Assembly (NCBI RefSeq): GCF_023734775.1
Contig: NZ_AP025732.1
Coordinates: 3,168,501-3,232,500, forward strand
Source of the DNA: Nostoc cf. commune SO-36
GTDB taxonomy: Bacteria; Cyanobacteriota; Cyanobacteriia; Cyanobacteriales; Nostocaceae
Length of the DNA stretch: 64,000 nt
Direction: 5' to 3'
The notes beneath the pieces are model-generated. The model saw only the letters and a list, made by a program, of their open reading frames with translations, was not told where the DNA came from and made no database searches. A program made the translations under genes and the position numbers. Of the stretch, positions 28,332-38,753 are shown piece by piece (position 1 is the first letter of the stretch; the number at the start of each line of letters is the position of its first letter).

Positions 28332-29330
28332 CTAGCAAACAAACGATTTGTCCCAGCGAATTAAACTTGCTCCACAAGTCAGCCCTGCGCCAAACCCAAC
28401 CATCATCACATAATCGCCTGTGACAATTTTCCCTTCTTGAACAGCATCAAACAAAGCAAGTGGAATTGAAGCAGCAGAGGTATTTCCATATTTATGAAGG
28501 TTGCACATGAAACGTTCAAATGAAATTCCCAAATATACAGCAACTTCTTCAATAATGTGAATGTTAGCCTGATGAGGAATAATCAGCTCAATATCTTCAA
28601 CAGAAATATTTGCTTTATTGCAGGTATCGATGATGGTATCGCATACCATCGGTACTACAACCTGAAATAGTTCTCCTCCATTCATTTTTAGAAAATGCTG
28701 CCTATTTTCAACAGTTTGAATTGAAGTTGGAAGCGTAGTACCCCCAGCAGGCATATACAACAGATGTTTACCTGAACCATCAGCACGCAACACAGAAGCT
28801 AAAAAACCATTTTCTTCTTGCCCTGACTCAAGCAAAACCGCTCCTGCACCGTCTCCAAACAACACACATGTAGAACGGTCTTGCCAATCTATACATCTGG
28901 AAAGAACTTCTGCCCCTATAACCAAGGCATTACGAACTGTACCAGTTTTGATAAACTGTGCTGCTGTTTCTAGACCATAAACAAATCCTGAACAGGCCGC
29001 AGATATATCAAAAGCAAAGGCATTCCAAGCTCCTATATTATTCTGCACTTGACAAGCAACTGATGGAAATGGTGTATCAGGCATCATAGTTGCGACTAGA
29101 ATCATTTCTACTTCTAATGATTCGATACCGCGTTTATCCAACACCTGTTTTGCAGCAGCTGTTGCTAAAGTAGATGTGCTTTCTTCAGGAGAAGCTATTC
29201 GCCGTTCAACTATCCCAGTTCTAGTACGAATCCACTCATCAGACGTATCCACGATTTTAGCTATCTCATGGTTTGTCATGATCTGAGTAGGTAGGTAAAC
29301 TCCTAAAGCAGATAACTTTACAGGTATCAA
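28332..29330 (-). CDS. Beta-ketoacyl-ACP synthase III (FabH-like)
   Basis: 332 residues, complete thiolase-fold condensing enzyme. Catalytic Cys113 (DISAACSGFVYG), His253 (IIPHQANIHI) and Asn283 (KYGNTSAASIP) are all present; DEWIRTRTGIVERR near the start and FGDGAGAVLL are typical. Likely starts a chain by joining an acyl-CoA with malonyl-ACP; in secondary pathways such enzymes also make C-C or C-O bonds. Overlaps the preceding small gene by four bases. The operon has no ketoreductase or dehydratase, so the product may keep its beta-keto group. Confidence 0.92.
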   Translation of the reverse strand: MIPVKLSALGVYLPTQIMTNHEIAKIVDTSDEWIRTRTGIVERRIASPEESTSTLATAAAKQVLDKRGIESLEVEMILVATMMPDTPFPSVACQVQNNIGAWNAFAFDISAACSGFVYGLETAAQFIKTGTVRNALVIGAEVLSRCIDWQDRSTCVLFGDGAGAVLLESGQEENGFLASVLRADGSGKHLLYMPAGGTTLPTSIQTVENRQHFLKMNGGELFQVVVPMVCDTIIDTCNKANISVEDIELIIPHQANIHIIEEVAVYLGISFERFMCNLHKYGNTSAASIPLALFDAVQEGKIVTGDYVMMVGFGAGLTCGASLIRWDKSFVC

Positions 29331-29704
29331 ATTGACCTCCCACTTGACAATCGAATATTAGGTTTACCATCCACTAGAGTTAGTAGAAGACAGCTCTTAC
29401 CACTAGTTTCAGAGTCCCAACAGTAAATTGGAATGCCAGAGTGCTGTGAAAAGTCTGCTGTTACTTTTTGTAATTCGTCAAAGTTAACACTTTTAACTTT
29501 AACTAGCTTGGTTCTTAAAACAGCTTCTGCAAGGATGAATACCGAACCAATCTCACTTAAATCTCTATTTTTAAGTGAAATGTTACTGCCAGATTTTAAT
29601 TCATCCACTTCTCTATCAGAAATTTCTAAGCCAAGAATGTTAACTGCTTTCTTAATATCGCAAGTCTCTAAATTTAGCTTTGATTCCGGCATAAAGCTAT
29701 TCAT
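29327..29704 (-). CDS. Unknown 125-residue protein heading the biosynthetic operon
   Basis: Not recognised. Soluble, no signal or membrane segment. The N-terminal 80 residues look helical (DIKKAVNILGLEISDREVDE), the C-terminal 45 strand-rich (GIPIYCWDSETSGKSCLLLTLVDGKP). It overlaps the KAS III start by four bases (ATGA-type coupling), so it is made together with it. Probably a small partner protein; no function assigned. Confidence 0.6.
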   Translation of the reverse strand: MNSFMPESKLNLETCDIKKAVNILGLEISDREVDELKSGSNISLKNRDLSEIGSVFILAEAVLRTKLVKVKSVNFDELQKVTADFSQHSGIPIYCWDSETSGKSCLLLTLVDGKPNIRLSSGRSI

Positions 29705-30279
29705 GAGTTCTGTGATTTACTACAAAGTTGTTAGAGCTTTTTTAAGAATTTATACAAATTCAAAAACTAATCATCTACTTGTATAAATTCTGTTATTTAC
29801 TACTACCAATTCATCAGAGCTTATTTCGGAAATTATGCAATTTAAAAAATAAATTTCTAATAGTTGCTGATCTGAAAGTTTGACAAAAGGTGTGAAACAC
29901 TTGAAATAAGAGCATGTGATAGTTTTAATGTAAAAGAAGGGCGTTGCTAAATCAAGCCCATCATAAAGATCACTTCCAACTAGATATCTTGAAATGTTGC
30001 GGCGTTGATGTAGCGTCAGACTTTACGCTCAAGATTTGTTCTTAGCGCTAGTAGTCTGTCAAATTCATTTTGACGGTTAGAAAGACGCGATTTATCGCCG
30101 TCTCTACAGAAAATTTATTCGTCAATTACTTCTTGAAAGACTACTAGTTTCCATGCGATCGCTACAAAAACGCCGTTACATTAAGCCAAAATACCACAGT
30201 GAATATTGCTGAGACACCCTTTTTTTATTTTATTAAAGTCTCAGCTTTTTTGCACCTTTTTCAATCTGTTCAAATCAGG
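29705..30279. other. Intergenic region between the operon and the RTX gene
   Basis: Should contain the promoter of the operon at its left end. The right half carries a MITE-like element (30047-30147). No gene is seen. Confidence 0.5.
30047..30147. mobile_element. MITE-like element, about 101 bp
   Basis: Terminal inverted repeats CTAGTAGTCTGTCAA and TTGAAAGACTACTAG (one mismatch), with an inner near-palindrome AGACGCGATTTATCGCCGTCT. No coding capacity. CTAG at the ends could be a target duplication or part of the repeat. Confidence 0.65.
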
Positions 30280-31434
30280 TTAAACAAAAGAGAATTGGCT
30301 AGTATTATTGAGATTGAAATTTGTAGCCACTTGTCCTTCAATTAAACCTATAAGTTCAGGAAGAATGTTTGAACTGCCACTAAAGTATATAGATGTCCCA
30401 CTTGGAAGGCTGCCAAAAGATTGAACCAATAAATAATCTGATGCCGAACCTTTGAGTTCGATAGTATCCAAACCAGACTGAAAGTCTTTGATAAGCGCGA
30501 AATCTTGATCTCCAATGGATGATGGATTGCCATTATCGTAGTAAACAGCATTCTTATCGCCTAGAACGAAAGTATCTCTTCCTTGACCGCCTGTAAGAAC
30601 GTCAATCTCACCCTTTCCAAGGCCAAAACTAGCAACAACGGGATTAACCCCAATTAGTCTGTCTGCTCCCGCACCACCATTTAAGGTGTCACTTCCACCA
30701 TCACCTTCGAGGGTATCATTGCCATCAGCACCAGCCAAAATGTCATTACCAGTACCACCAGCCAGCAGATCGTTGCCTTTACCACCATCGAGATTATCAT
30801 CTCCGGCATCACCATTTAAAAAGTCTACGCCATCATTTCCAAAGAGTATATCGTTACCTACATCGCCAAAAAGGCGATCGTCTCCTCTACCCCCAACTAT
30901 CGTATCGTTGCCAATTCCACCATTAAGCCTATCGTTACCACCTTCACCAGTAAAAAAGTCATCCCCAGCACCAGCAAAAACAACGTCGTCACCATCGCCA
31001 GCATCAATTAGGTCAACACCATCACCACCATAGATGATGTCATTGTCAGATTCGGCAAACACTACGTTCACTTCACCTTCAAGATAAATAATGTCGTTGC
31101 CAGAACCACCATTTATAGTATCGTTACCAGAGCCAGATTTGATAATATCGTTGCCAGGCCCACCTCCTAGAAGATCGTTTCCTGCACCACCATCTATAAA
31201 ATCATTACCTTCTTGCCCATCAACCAGATCATTACCATCACCGGCATCAATAGAGTCGTCCCCTTCTCGAGAAGGAATAATGTCATTCCCACTACCTGCA
31301 ATAATCAAGTCGTTTCCAGATCCAGTCGAGATAATGTCATCACCGCCAAGGGCAATAACGGTGATATCATCCTCTGAGGTTATGAGTATGATAGAGTCGT
31401 TTTCTTGAGTTCCGGTAACAAATTGGCTTGCCAT
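30280..31434 (-). CDS. RTX (hemolysin-type) calcium-binding repeat protein
   Basis: 384 residues, about 20 nonapeptide repeats GGxGxDxxx (for example GGAGNDLLGGGPGNDIIKSG) folding as a calcium-filled beta-roll, followed by a C-terminal GGQGRDTFVLGDKNA ... IKDFQSGLDTIELKG block typical of cyanobacterial RTX proteins. No N-terminal signal peptide; such proteins leave by type I secretion using C-terminal information. Strongly acidic. Paralogue of the next protein (31645-33421), arranged in tandem. Likely a surface or extracellular protein; no enzymatic domain. Confidence 0.9.
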   Translation of the reverse strand: MASQFVTGTQENDSIILITSEDDITVIALGGDDIISTGSGNDLIIAGSGNDIIPSREGDDSIDAGDGNDLVDGQEGNDFIDGGAGNDLLGGGPGNDIIKSGSGNDTINGGSGNDIIYLEGEVNVVFAESDNDIIYGGDGVDLIDAGDGDDVVFAGAGDDFFTGEGGNDRLNGGIGNDTIVGGRGDDRLFGDVGNDILFGNDGVDFLNGDAGDDNLDGGKGNDLLAGGTGNDILAGADGNDTLEGDGGSDTLNGGAGADRLIGVNPVVASFGLGKGEIDVLTGGQGRDTFVLGDKNAVYYDNGNPSSIGDQDFALIKDFQSGLDTIELKGSASDYLLVQSFGSLPSGTSIYFSGSSNILPELIGLIEGQVATNFNLNNTSQFSFV

Positions 31435-31644
31435 TTCTGCTTTTTACCTCTTGTAAATTGTTGTTGCAAAGGATTAGGATTCACGCATTAACAGTAGAGT
31501 CAATACGTACATATCCAGGAATTGGTATTACTGGATGGACTTATTACACTGCACGAAAAGAGCATATTGTGCATTAAAACAAGCAGACAAACGATTAGAG
31601 TCGAAGCTTGTTGATGTGTAAATTTTGGGAATAACAGACGAGGA

Positions 31645-33421
31645 TTAGGTCAGGTTAATTCCAGTTGATGTAGATAAATCTGGTAGCGTTTGCGCCGTTA
31701 AGCGGACATCATCAAAATTAACTACCAGCCCTGGGCCTTCTAGGATATTAACCAATCGGATTCCTAAATTCTGTCCTAAGTAAGGATTAGACTCTGTGGC
31801 AGTGAATTTGACTGTGGAGGTTTCAAAGGTTTTTATCTGCTATAAACACGCTATTATTGTCAGATGCCAAAACCGTATCCCCTGCTAGCAATTCCACACG
31901 ATATCCAGGGAAACCACTTAAGTCAATTCCTATATAAATTCCTCCGATATTACCTACTTCTACCTGTAGGGTATATTCAGTATTGGCTGTTAAAACACTA
32001 TCAAGTGTTTGGGCTAGACCGACAACTCCATCACTACCAGGAGGTTGAACTAAATAAATATCAGCAACATTTTCTCCTTCAGGTGCTTCGTTAATGAAGT
32101 ATTCAGTGTTGGGGTCTAACACATCATAGTTGGAAGTATCAATTCCGTTGGGATTTTCAGGTATGAAACCCTTCGGATCGTAAACCACCCAACCAGGCAC
32201 ATCGGCAATATTAAAGGTTCCATCTTCCAATAGTGGCTCTTCAAAGCCAGCATTTTTAATGGGTATGCTTGTGAGTGAGCCAGTCAGTGTAGTATCTGTA
32301 AAAGAGAACTGACTGGTATTATTGAGATTTAAATTTGTTACTGTCTGTCCTTCAATTACACCAATGAGTTCAGCAAGAATATTTGAACTGTCACTGTAGT
32401 ATATGGATGTCCCACTTGGAAGATCGCCAAAAGCTCGAACTAATGAGTAATTTGATGCTGAACCTTTAAGTTGGATAGTATCAATCCCAGATTGAAAATC
32501 TTTGATAATGGCGAAATCTTTATCCCCAAAAGAACCTGGATTACCATCACTGTAGTAAGCAGTGTTCTTGTCACCTAAAACAAAAGTATCTGCACCTTGA
32601 CCGCCTGTGAGAACATCAATCTCGCCTTGTCCAAAGCTAGATGTACCAATATCAGTATTAACGCCAATCAGTTTGTCGTTTCCACTATTGCCTTGCAGTT
32701 CATCATTGCCATTATCACCAATCAGAGTGTCATTATCAGTGCCACCCGTTAATAGGTCATTGCCTTGACCACCATCAAGCAAATCATTCCCTGCACCGCC
32801 ATTCAGGGAGTCTGTACCATCATTTCCGAATAGTTGGTCATTGCCGACATCTCCAGAAAGTTTGTCATCTCCACTACCACCATCTATTAGATCGTTACCA
32901 ATTTCACCATAGAGCCTATCGTTACCACTTTCACCAGTCAAAAAGTCATCCCCAGCACCAGCAAGAACAATGTCGTTACCGTCACCGGCATCAATGGCAT
33001 CAATGCTATCACCACCGAATATCTTGTCATTGCCAGCTTCAGCAAAAACGGTGTTCAATTGTCCTGCAAGATAAATAATATCGTCGCCAAAACCACCATT
33101 GATATTGTTGTTGCCAGTTCCAGATTTGATGATATCGTTGCCAAGTCCGCCCTCAATGAGGTCGTCTCCGGCTCCACCATCTATAAAATCGTTACCTTCT
33201 TGTCCACTAACAACATCATCACCGTTGCCTGCATTGATAACGTCGTTTCCTTGTCCAGAAGTAACAATATCATTACCGTTGCCTGCATTGATAAGGTCAT
33301 TCCCAGACCCAGTAGAGATTACATCATCACCAGCGAGGGCAATAACAGTATTATTATCTTCTGATGCTATCAATAAAATAGAATCATCTTCTTGAGTACC
33401 AACAGTGAGCTTTCTAACCAC
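31645..33421 (-). CDS. RTX calcium-binding protein with C-terminal jelly-roll domain, one frameshift
   Basis: The first 380 residues copy the layout of the neighbour at 30280-31434 (RTX repeats, GGQGADTFVLGDKN, IKDFQSGIDTIQLKG). A domain of about 200 residues then follows: IPIKNAGFEEPLL, VPGWVVYD, EAPEGENVADIYL, LAQTLDSVLTANTEYTLQVEVGN, FPGYRVELLAGDTVLASD. This is the galactose-binding-like sandwich often found in exported cyanobacterial proteins. As given, the frame stops at 31823, but after one extra A (near 31829) it continues as TFETSTVKFTATESNP to LTAQTLPDLS and a stop at 31645, which is the expected domain end. Probably intact in the cell. Confidence 0.85.
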
Positions 33422-34609
33422 TTTTGCTTCTACCTCTTATAGATTGTTATTGCAACTTATGAGAATTTACGACGCATCTAAGCCACTAAAATATAGAAGC
33501 TTTTATCTGCGTAGTTTTTGATAGTAACAGACAAAAAATGAACATAATGAAGCTCCACTTGGCATAGACAAATTTAGTAGTTATAAAACAATATTTATAA
33601 GTTTTGCTTCGTAATAGCTAATGGTTAACTAAATACTAGCTTTGCAACACTACTAAATTAAGAATTGCTTTCATGGAATTGCGCTATTTCGATTAAAAAA
33701 AAGAACTAAGTTAGGAACAGCAATAAGCAATACTAACCGTGTAGTTTTCGCTTACCCCTTGTTTAGCATTTGTTTACTAGGGCTAAACTAATGTTTACAA
33801 AATTACAGTAGCATAACTAAACATCGCTATTCAAGTAGGGTTTGACCATTAAGAATAGCGCATAAATAACTTACTTCTTTTAGAGGCTCGTTACCCTTTG
33901 TAAATGATGTCAGATTAGGGATTTGCAGAATATTTTTAGATTCTAATTTGGTTTATATTGCTAAAAATGACACTGACTGTTAAAGTAAGACTTATATCAA
34001 CTCCTATAGAAAATAAAATTAAAATCAAAAAAATCTATTCAAGTGTCACAAAACTGAAACGCTGTAAGTCTATTTGTTATGAATCCGACATCATTCTTTA
34101 TATATGCACTTTTGCTATGATTCTACTTAGCTACTATTGAGCTATAGATTTGTTTGGCAAAACTATCGACTTTAGAAGACATCGCCGCTTATGTATAAGA
34201 GAATAGGCTTGGTTAAAGTTATACTTGTATAAGTTAGTCGGCATAATAAAAGTAAATTGTGAGAAGAAAAGTAAACAAGGCTCAAACCCTTTTCTCCGGG
34301 GAGCATCCCAAATGTGTAAAAACATATTTTGTCATTGCGAGCGTAATGAAATGAAGGGAAGCAATCGCAGCCGCTAGACTTTGCGATTGCTTCATTCTGC
34401 AACTCTTAGAGACGCTACCGCGTAGCTTGCTTCCCCGAAGGGATACGCTCCATTCGCAATGACTAGTTCTAATTTGGTAAATTTGCAAAATTGCGATGCT
34501 CCCTTTTCTCCGTACCTTATCCCAATGATAATTATTTACGCCGACCTACTTAATTAGTTATGTAACTCTAACTAATTGTGATACATATACCTTTTATTCC
34601 CTATTAATC
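33422..34609. other. 1.2-kb non-coding region between RTX gene and transposase
   Basis: AT-rich; promoter of the RTX gene at its left end, MITE-like element at 34331-34463. A 60-codon ORF at 33958-34140 has no recognisable sequence and no ribosome site. Nothing else supported. Confidence 0.55.
34331..34463. repeat. MITE-like element with GTCATTGCGA ends
   Basis: Ends GTCATTGCGAGCG and CGCTCCATTCGCAATGAC are inverted; the inside includes GCAATCGC/GCGATTGC arms and a CTACCGCGTAGC-type palindrome that recurs elsewhere in the window. Related to 18502-18568. Confidence 0.7.
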
Positions 34610-35860
34610 TCAATTGTTTAAGGAAGATGATAATTCCAAAGAGTTTTGAGGTAAAAATCGGTAGTTCCAATTATCATAAAATTCAGGCTTTTGTAGGCGG
34701 ACTTTTGGCAATTTTTGGTCAGTGATATTCATGTCTATCTGATAGTTATTTTCATTAGGTGGAGTTTTAATTATCATTCCTTTATTGATGCTAGCAGTAC
34801 TTATCAAATTGATTGCTACTTTTTTAATGGTTAGTGGTTTACCTCTCCAGTTTTCTGTAATCAGACAGAACATACGATGTTCTATATTGTTCCACTTACT
34901 TGTAGCAGGTGGAAAATGTGCAAACTGAATCATAAGTCCAGTTTCCTTAGCAAGTTTTTGGAGTTGGTTCTTCCATAACTGCAAGCAATACTTGTCAGGC
35001 TCACTACAGTCTGCTGTAATCAACAACTCTGTAGCATCCTTGTAGATTTTTTTGCCCATATCTTGCCACCACCGACGAATTGACTCAACAGTGACCTCTG
35101 CGGTGTCATTATTAATGCCTACATTTACCCACTCCTGGCTTGTAGCCGCATTATCAACTTCATACGGAAGAGTATTTAAGAGTTCTTGTTCGGGAAAATA
35201 ATGAGTTTGATCCTTGATAAATTGTTTTTCCGATTGATATGTTTTTATATCATTTTTATAGTTTTCAACAGCCTCTTTTTTCTTGATATCAAGTGAAATT
35301 ATAAGTTGACCACGGGCTTGAAAATTTTGCACTTGCTCATAGATATATTGAAATTGAACATCCCGATCGCAGTTAGAGTATCCATCTTTGGTTTTACAGT
35401 TGTTTTGTAAACTGTAGCCAAGTTGACATAATAAAGAAGCAACTTTTCTAGCGCTGATCGCGTGACCCTTGGTTCGCAATTTTTCAGCTATTTTTGTGGT
35501 GCTTTCACAAGTCCAACGTAGAGGTGGGTCTGAATTTTCACAACTCACTGGTTTAATTAATGTCTCCAAGTCTGGAATTAAGGTTTGGTCAGTATCTAGC
35601 AGACGCTTTCTACCACCTCCTTTACATCGAGCTTTCTCTTGAAATTGGCTGTGTTTGATTTGGGCATCTGGCTCAATTTCAAGTTCACGAATACCCACCC
35701 GAATCGTTTTTGGTGATAGACCTGTTGCTTGAGAAACTTGCGTAATTCCACCTCTACCGAATGCAATAGCTTCTGCGGCAGCCCACAGACGTAGCGATCT
35801 CTCGTTCAGATGAGGATAAAGGGAATCAAACTTAGCTTTGAGAAACTCTCTTGCTGACAT
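34610..35860 (-). CDS. ISAzo13-family transposase (second type)
   Basis: 416 residues, full-length. N-terminal helix-turn-helix-like part (GGITQVSQATGLSPKTIRVGIRELE), then the DDE core: LIISLDIKKKEAV (Asp), LLITADCSEPDKYCLQLWKNQL (Asp) and FPPATSKWNNIEHRMF (Glu). Distinct from the element at 10021-11343. No terminal inverted repeats could be paired around it, so the element boundaries are unknown. Upstream is a long hairpin (35871-35918). Confidence 0.88.
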   Translation of the reverse strand: MSAREFLKAKFDSLYPHLNERSLRLWAAAEAIAFGRGGITQVSQATGLSPKTIRVGIRELEIEPDAQIKHSQFQEKARCKGGGRKRLLDTDQTLIPDLETLIKPVSCENSDPPLRWTCESTTKIAEKLRTKGHAISARKVASLLCQLGYSLQNNCKTKDGYSNCDRDVQFQYIYEQVQNFQARGQLIISLDIKKKEAVENYKNDIKTYQSEKQFIKDQTHYFPEQELLNTLPYEVDNAATSQEWVNVGINNDTAEVTVESIRRWWQDMGKKIYKDATELLITADCSEPDKYCLQLWKNQLQKLAKETGLMIQFAHFPPATSKWNNIEHRMFCLITENWRGKPLTIKKVAINLISTASINKGMIIKTPPNENNYQIDMNITDQKLPKVRLQKPEFYDNWNYRFLPQNSLELSSSLNN

Positions 35861-35870
35861 ACAGCAATCC

Positions 35871-35918
35871 TAATATCTTAAACAGCTACAAACTTATCAG
35901 ATATTGTTTAAGATATTA
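35871..35918. repeat. 14-bp inverted repeat upstream of the transposase
   Basis: Arms TAATATCTTAAACA (35871-35884) and TGTTTAAGATATTA (35905-35918). Starts 11 bp in front of the transposase ATG, so it may be an operator or a subterminal transposase-binding site. Confidence 0.5.
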
Positions 35919-36187
35919 TGCAAGTTTCGTCAGTAATAGGTTAAAAAAATTACTTTTTTTAAAAAATATTGGTCAGAATTATTTCATTCTCGTTAGAGAA
36001 AAATATAAGCCTTAAAGTTTTGTACTTCTTTAACTATTTGGTAGTAGGTATCAGATTAAAAAATAAGAATTCGATATTTTTATTTCTTCGCATTAGCCAC
36101 CCTGCCTTTTTAAAGATGTTGAGAAAGGTATTCGTGGGAGGTTAAAAAGAGTTTATCTTACGGAAGTATAGTATTTTGTCTACGGAA
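35919..36187. other. AT-rich spacer between the transposase hairpin and the beta-propeller gene
   Basis: No gene or repeat seen; it may include the outer end of the insertion sequence. Confidence 0.4.
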
Positions 36188-37527
36188 CTAGCACCATTGA
36201 ATGTGCCCCCCGTGTGACTGGAATAGAATAACGAGTCTGTACCAATTGCGGTTGTGGATTAAGTGGATCGCTAGCAATGCGCCAGAAATCAATAGAGCCA
36301 CCTTTGATGCGATCGTCAAAATGGTCATAGGTAACAACTGCAAGATACTGGCTGGAAGCATCAAATACAGCAGCTTCGGGTAAAATTCCATCATAAGGAT
36401 AATCTGCTACTCGGCTTGAGTTGCCCGGTCTGGGGGTCTAAAGTCATCAATGTTAGCGATGAGAACCAAGTGATGCGATTATCGTTGTAGGGTAAATAAC
36501 TTCGCTCTAGATTGGTCGTGACGACATATCGACCGTTGGGACTAACTGTCAATCCTTCAGGACTGACACTTGTCATGGCTCGTGATACTAGAGCATGGCG
36601 CGGGCTACCATCGGGTTGTGTGTCGGCCTTTAGCCTAATACTCACCACGCTACCACGAGGCGCTTCATTCCAAGTTCCCTGTACATCTGCTCCCCAGAAG
36701 AGATTATTCACAATTAAATGTCGGCCATCTGGTGTGAATCGGGCAATGTAGGGAGCTTTTTCAATTTTTACTACATTTCCCCAGGGCTGAAGCTCAAGAT
36801 TATTAGCCTGACGCACGACCTTGGTAAAGGAGATTTCGGCAGCGCTTGTATTGACGAGTGCCAAAGTATTTTCGGTAGGATGCCAAGTTGTATGGATTAG
36901 TTCATGTCCCTGTGGCAAGGGGGACACAGAAGGATAAATTGGTTGCCCCAGTCTTCCGTTGTTTAGGGGAATCAATGCTAAAGGAGTTTTTGCCCCAGAT
37001 CCTTTGGGATGAAAAGTAACTGATACAAGGGAACCATCACGATTGATGCTAACAGATGTAGGACGCTCGGCGATCACTAATTCTTGCACTTGAGTTGGTC
37101 GAGTCGGGTTGCTCAAGTCAAACACCAAAAGGCGTTTCCCATGCTTGAGATCGGTAAAGGTTTGATTTTGCCAATCCCCTGGCGGTCTTTGCTCAAAAGT
37201 TTCAACTACTAATGCATAACGACCATCGGGTGTAACCGCGACTGCCGCAGGTGGCCCAGCGACAGAATTACTCGCCTCAGTTTCGTAAGCACGTAAGTCT
37301 CGAATCTGTTTCCCTGTCAGAGGAATTACACTTATAGCATCCTTCCCTTCACGAGATCCAAGTTTTCCATCTACGTAGGCAGAAGCCAGCATATCTGCAT
37401 CTGATACCGAAACAAGATAACGACCCTGAAAATCTCCAGGGGCAGACCGATCCCAGGTTTGGGCAATTGTCTTTGCAGATATGCTCATCAAAGTTGCCAG
37501 CACTAAGGCAAAGATTTTCAGGTTCAT
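36188..37527 (-). CDS. Exported beta-propeller protein (lactonase-like), one frameshift
   Basis: Signal peptide MNLKIFALVLATLMSISAKTIAQ, then propeller blades with repeated VTPDGRYALVVE, SINRDGSLVSV, FTPDGRHLIVNN, VSPNGRYVVTTN motifs, the pattern of the 7-bladed YncE/lactonase superfamily. The frame stops at 36391, but shifted by one base at about 36416 it continues RVADYPYDGILPEAAVFDASSQYLAVVTYDHF-like sequence to a stop at 36188, completing the last blade; the full product is about 446 residues. Last gene behind the aldo/keto reductase, 150 bp away. No catalytic residues can be assigned. Confidence 0.75.
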
Positions 37528-37677
37528 AGTCGGTGCAGTTTGATGATTGAAATTCTGATAAAATTAAGGCAGCTAAAAACGCGCGTGATATTAAATTCTT
37601 TCGGTGACTCTTCGCCTTGACTTGACTGCTGGGGTATTGTGAATTCTGTCTTCAGCAGGAATTTTCATCTTGCAAAA

Positions 37678-38735
37678 TTATGAGGCTGGACGACTCCCTC
37701 CAGGCGATCGCTCTTGAGCTTGATAATTTAACATCCATTGAGGATACTCTACGGGTAAACGGCTTAACCTCATCAATAACAGAAAGTTCGTCTTTTGTGA
37801 GCGTTAATTCAGCAGCCATCAAGTTATCCTGTAACTGTTCTACAGACTTCGCGCCAATGAGAACGCTTGTAACATAGTTATGACTGAGTAGCCATGCTAG
37901 GGCAATTCGAGCAATTGAGCAATTGTGGCTTTGGGCGATCGGCTGTAGAGCATCAATAATTTTGTAGGTTCGTTCTAAATCAACCGGAGGAAAGTCAAAT
38001 GTAGTGCGTCTTGCACCTGTGGGATTGTCTTTCTCGCGTTTAAATTTACCACTCAGTAAACCACCTGCTAAAGGACTCCAGGGTAAAACGCTCAACTGTT
38101 GATCTTGAGCCAAAGGAACAATCTCACGCTCTAAATCACGACCAGCTAAAGAATAGTATGCTTGTACTGACTCGAAGCGATGCCACTGGTATTTATCTGC
38201 GATCGCTAATGCCTTCATAATCTGCCATGCAGAAAAGTTGCATAATCCGATATAGCGCACTTTACCAGTGGCAATTATATCATCTAGGACACTTAGAGTT
38301 TCTTCAATTGGAGTCACAGGATCGAAACCATGAACTTGGTAAAGATCGATGTAGTCTACCTGGAGACGTTTCAAGCTGCGATTCGACTCCATTCAGAATA
38401 TGATGGCGAGATAATCCAACTTGATTTGGGGTGTTTCCTAATCGTTCACGTACTTTAGTGGCAATAACTACTTGATCGCGAGGCAATCCTGACTGCTGAA
38501 GTGCCTTTCCTAAAATGACCTCAGACTGCCCTTCTGAATAGACATCTGCTGTGTCAAAAAAGTTCACGCCTCCATCGAAAGCAGTTTTAACGAGTTCTGT
38601 TGCGGCATCAACACCCAACTCGCCGATAACTTTCCAGAAGCCAGCACCGCCGAAGGTCATAGTACCAAGGCAGATTTCAGAAACGTATAAACCCGTCCGT
38701 CCCAGTAATCGATACTGCATTTGTGTGACTCTCAA
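37678..38735 (-). pseudogene. Aldo/keto reductase, two frameshifts
   Basis: NADPH-dependent aldo/keto reductase of about 350 residues (YajO/Tas-like branch). From 38735: YRLLGRTGLYVSEICLGTMTFGG, FFDTADVYSEGQSEVILGKAL (catalytic Asp and Tyr), VVIATKVRERLG, ILNGVES; shifted near 38378 to SLKRLQVDYIDLYQVHGFDP (catalytic His), YIGLCNFSAWQI and SPLAGGLLSGKF; shifted again near 37735 to PVEYPQWMLNYQAQE with the stop at 37678-37680. Each break is one extra base. In a TetR-headed group with GST and SDR genes; 18 bp after the SDR gene. Assembly error or decay cannot be separated here. Confidence 0.85.
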
Positions 38736-38753
38736 CTAAACAAAATCAAAGAC

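Noticed and set aside
30686..31408. Plus-strand Ser/Pro-rich ORFs opposite the RTX gene
   Set aside because: Antisense reading of GGxGxDxxx repeats gives long open frames by composition.
33059..33395. Two plus-strand ORFs opposite the second RTX gene
   Set aside because: Same cause: mirror frames of RTX repeats.
33958..34140. 60-codon plus-strand ORF
   Set aside because: AT-rich, no ribosome site and no recognisable features.
34134..34488. Minus-strand ORFs of 63-76 codons
   Set aside because: They lie on the MITE-like element 34331-34463 and its flanks.
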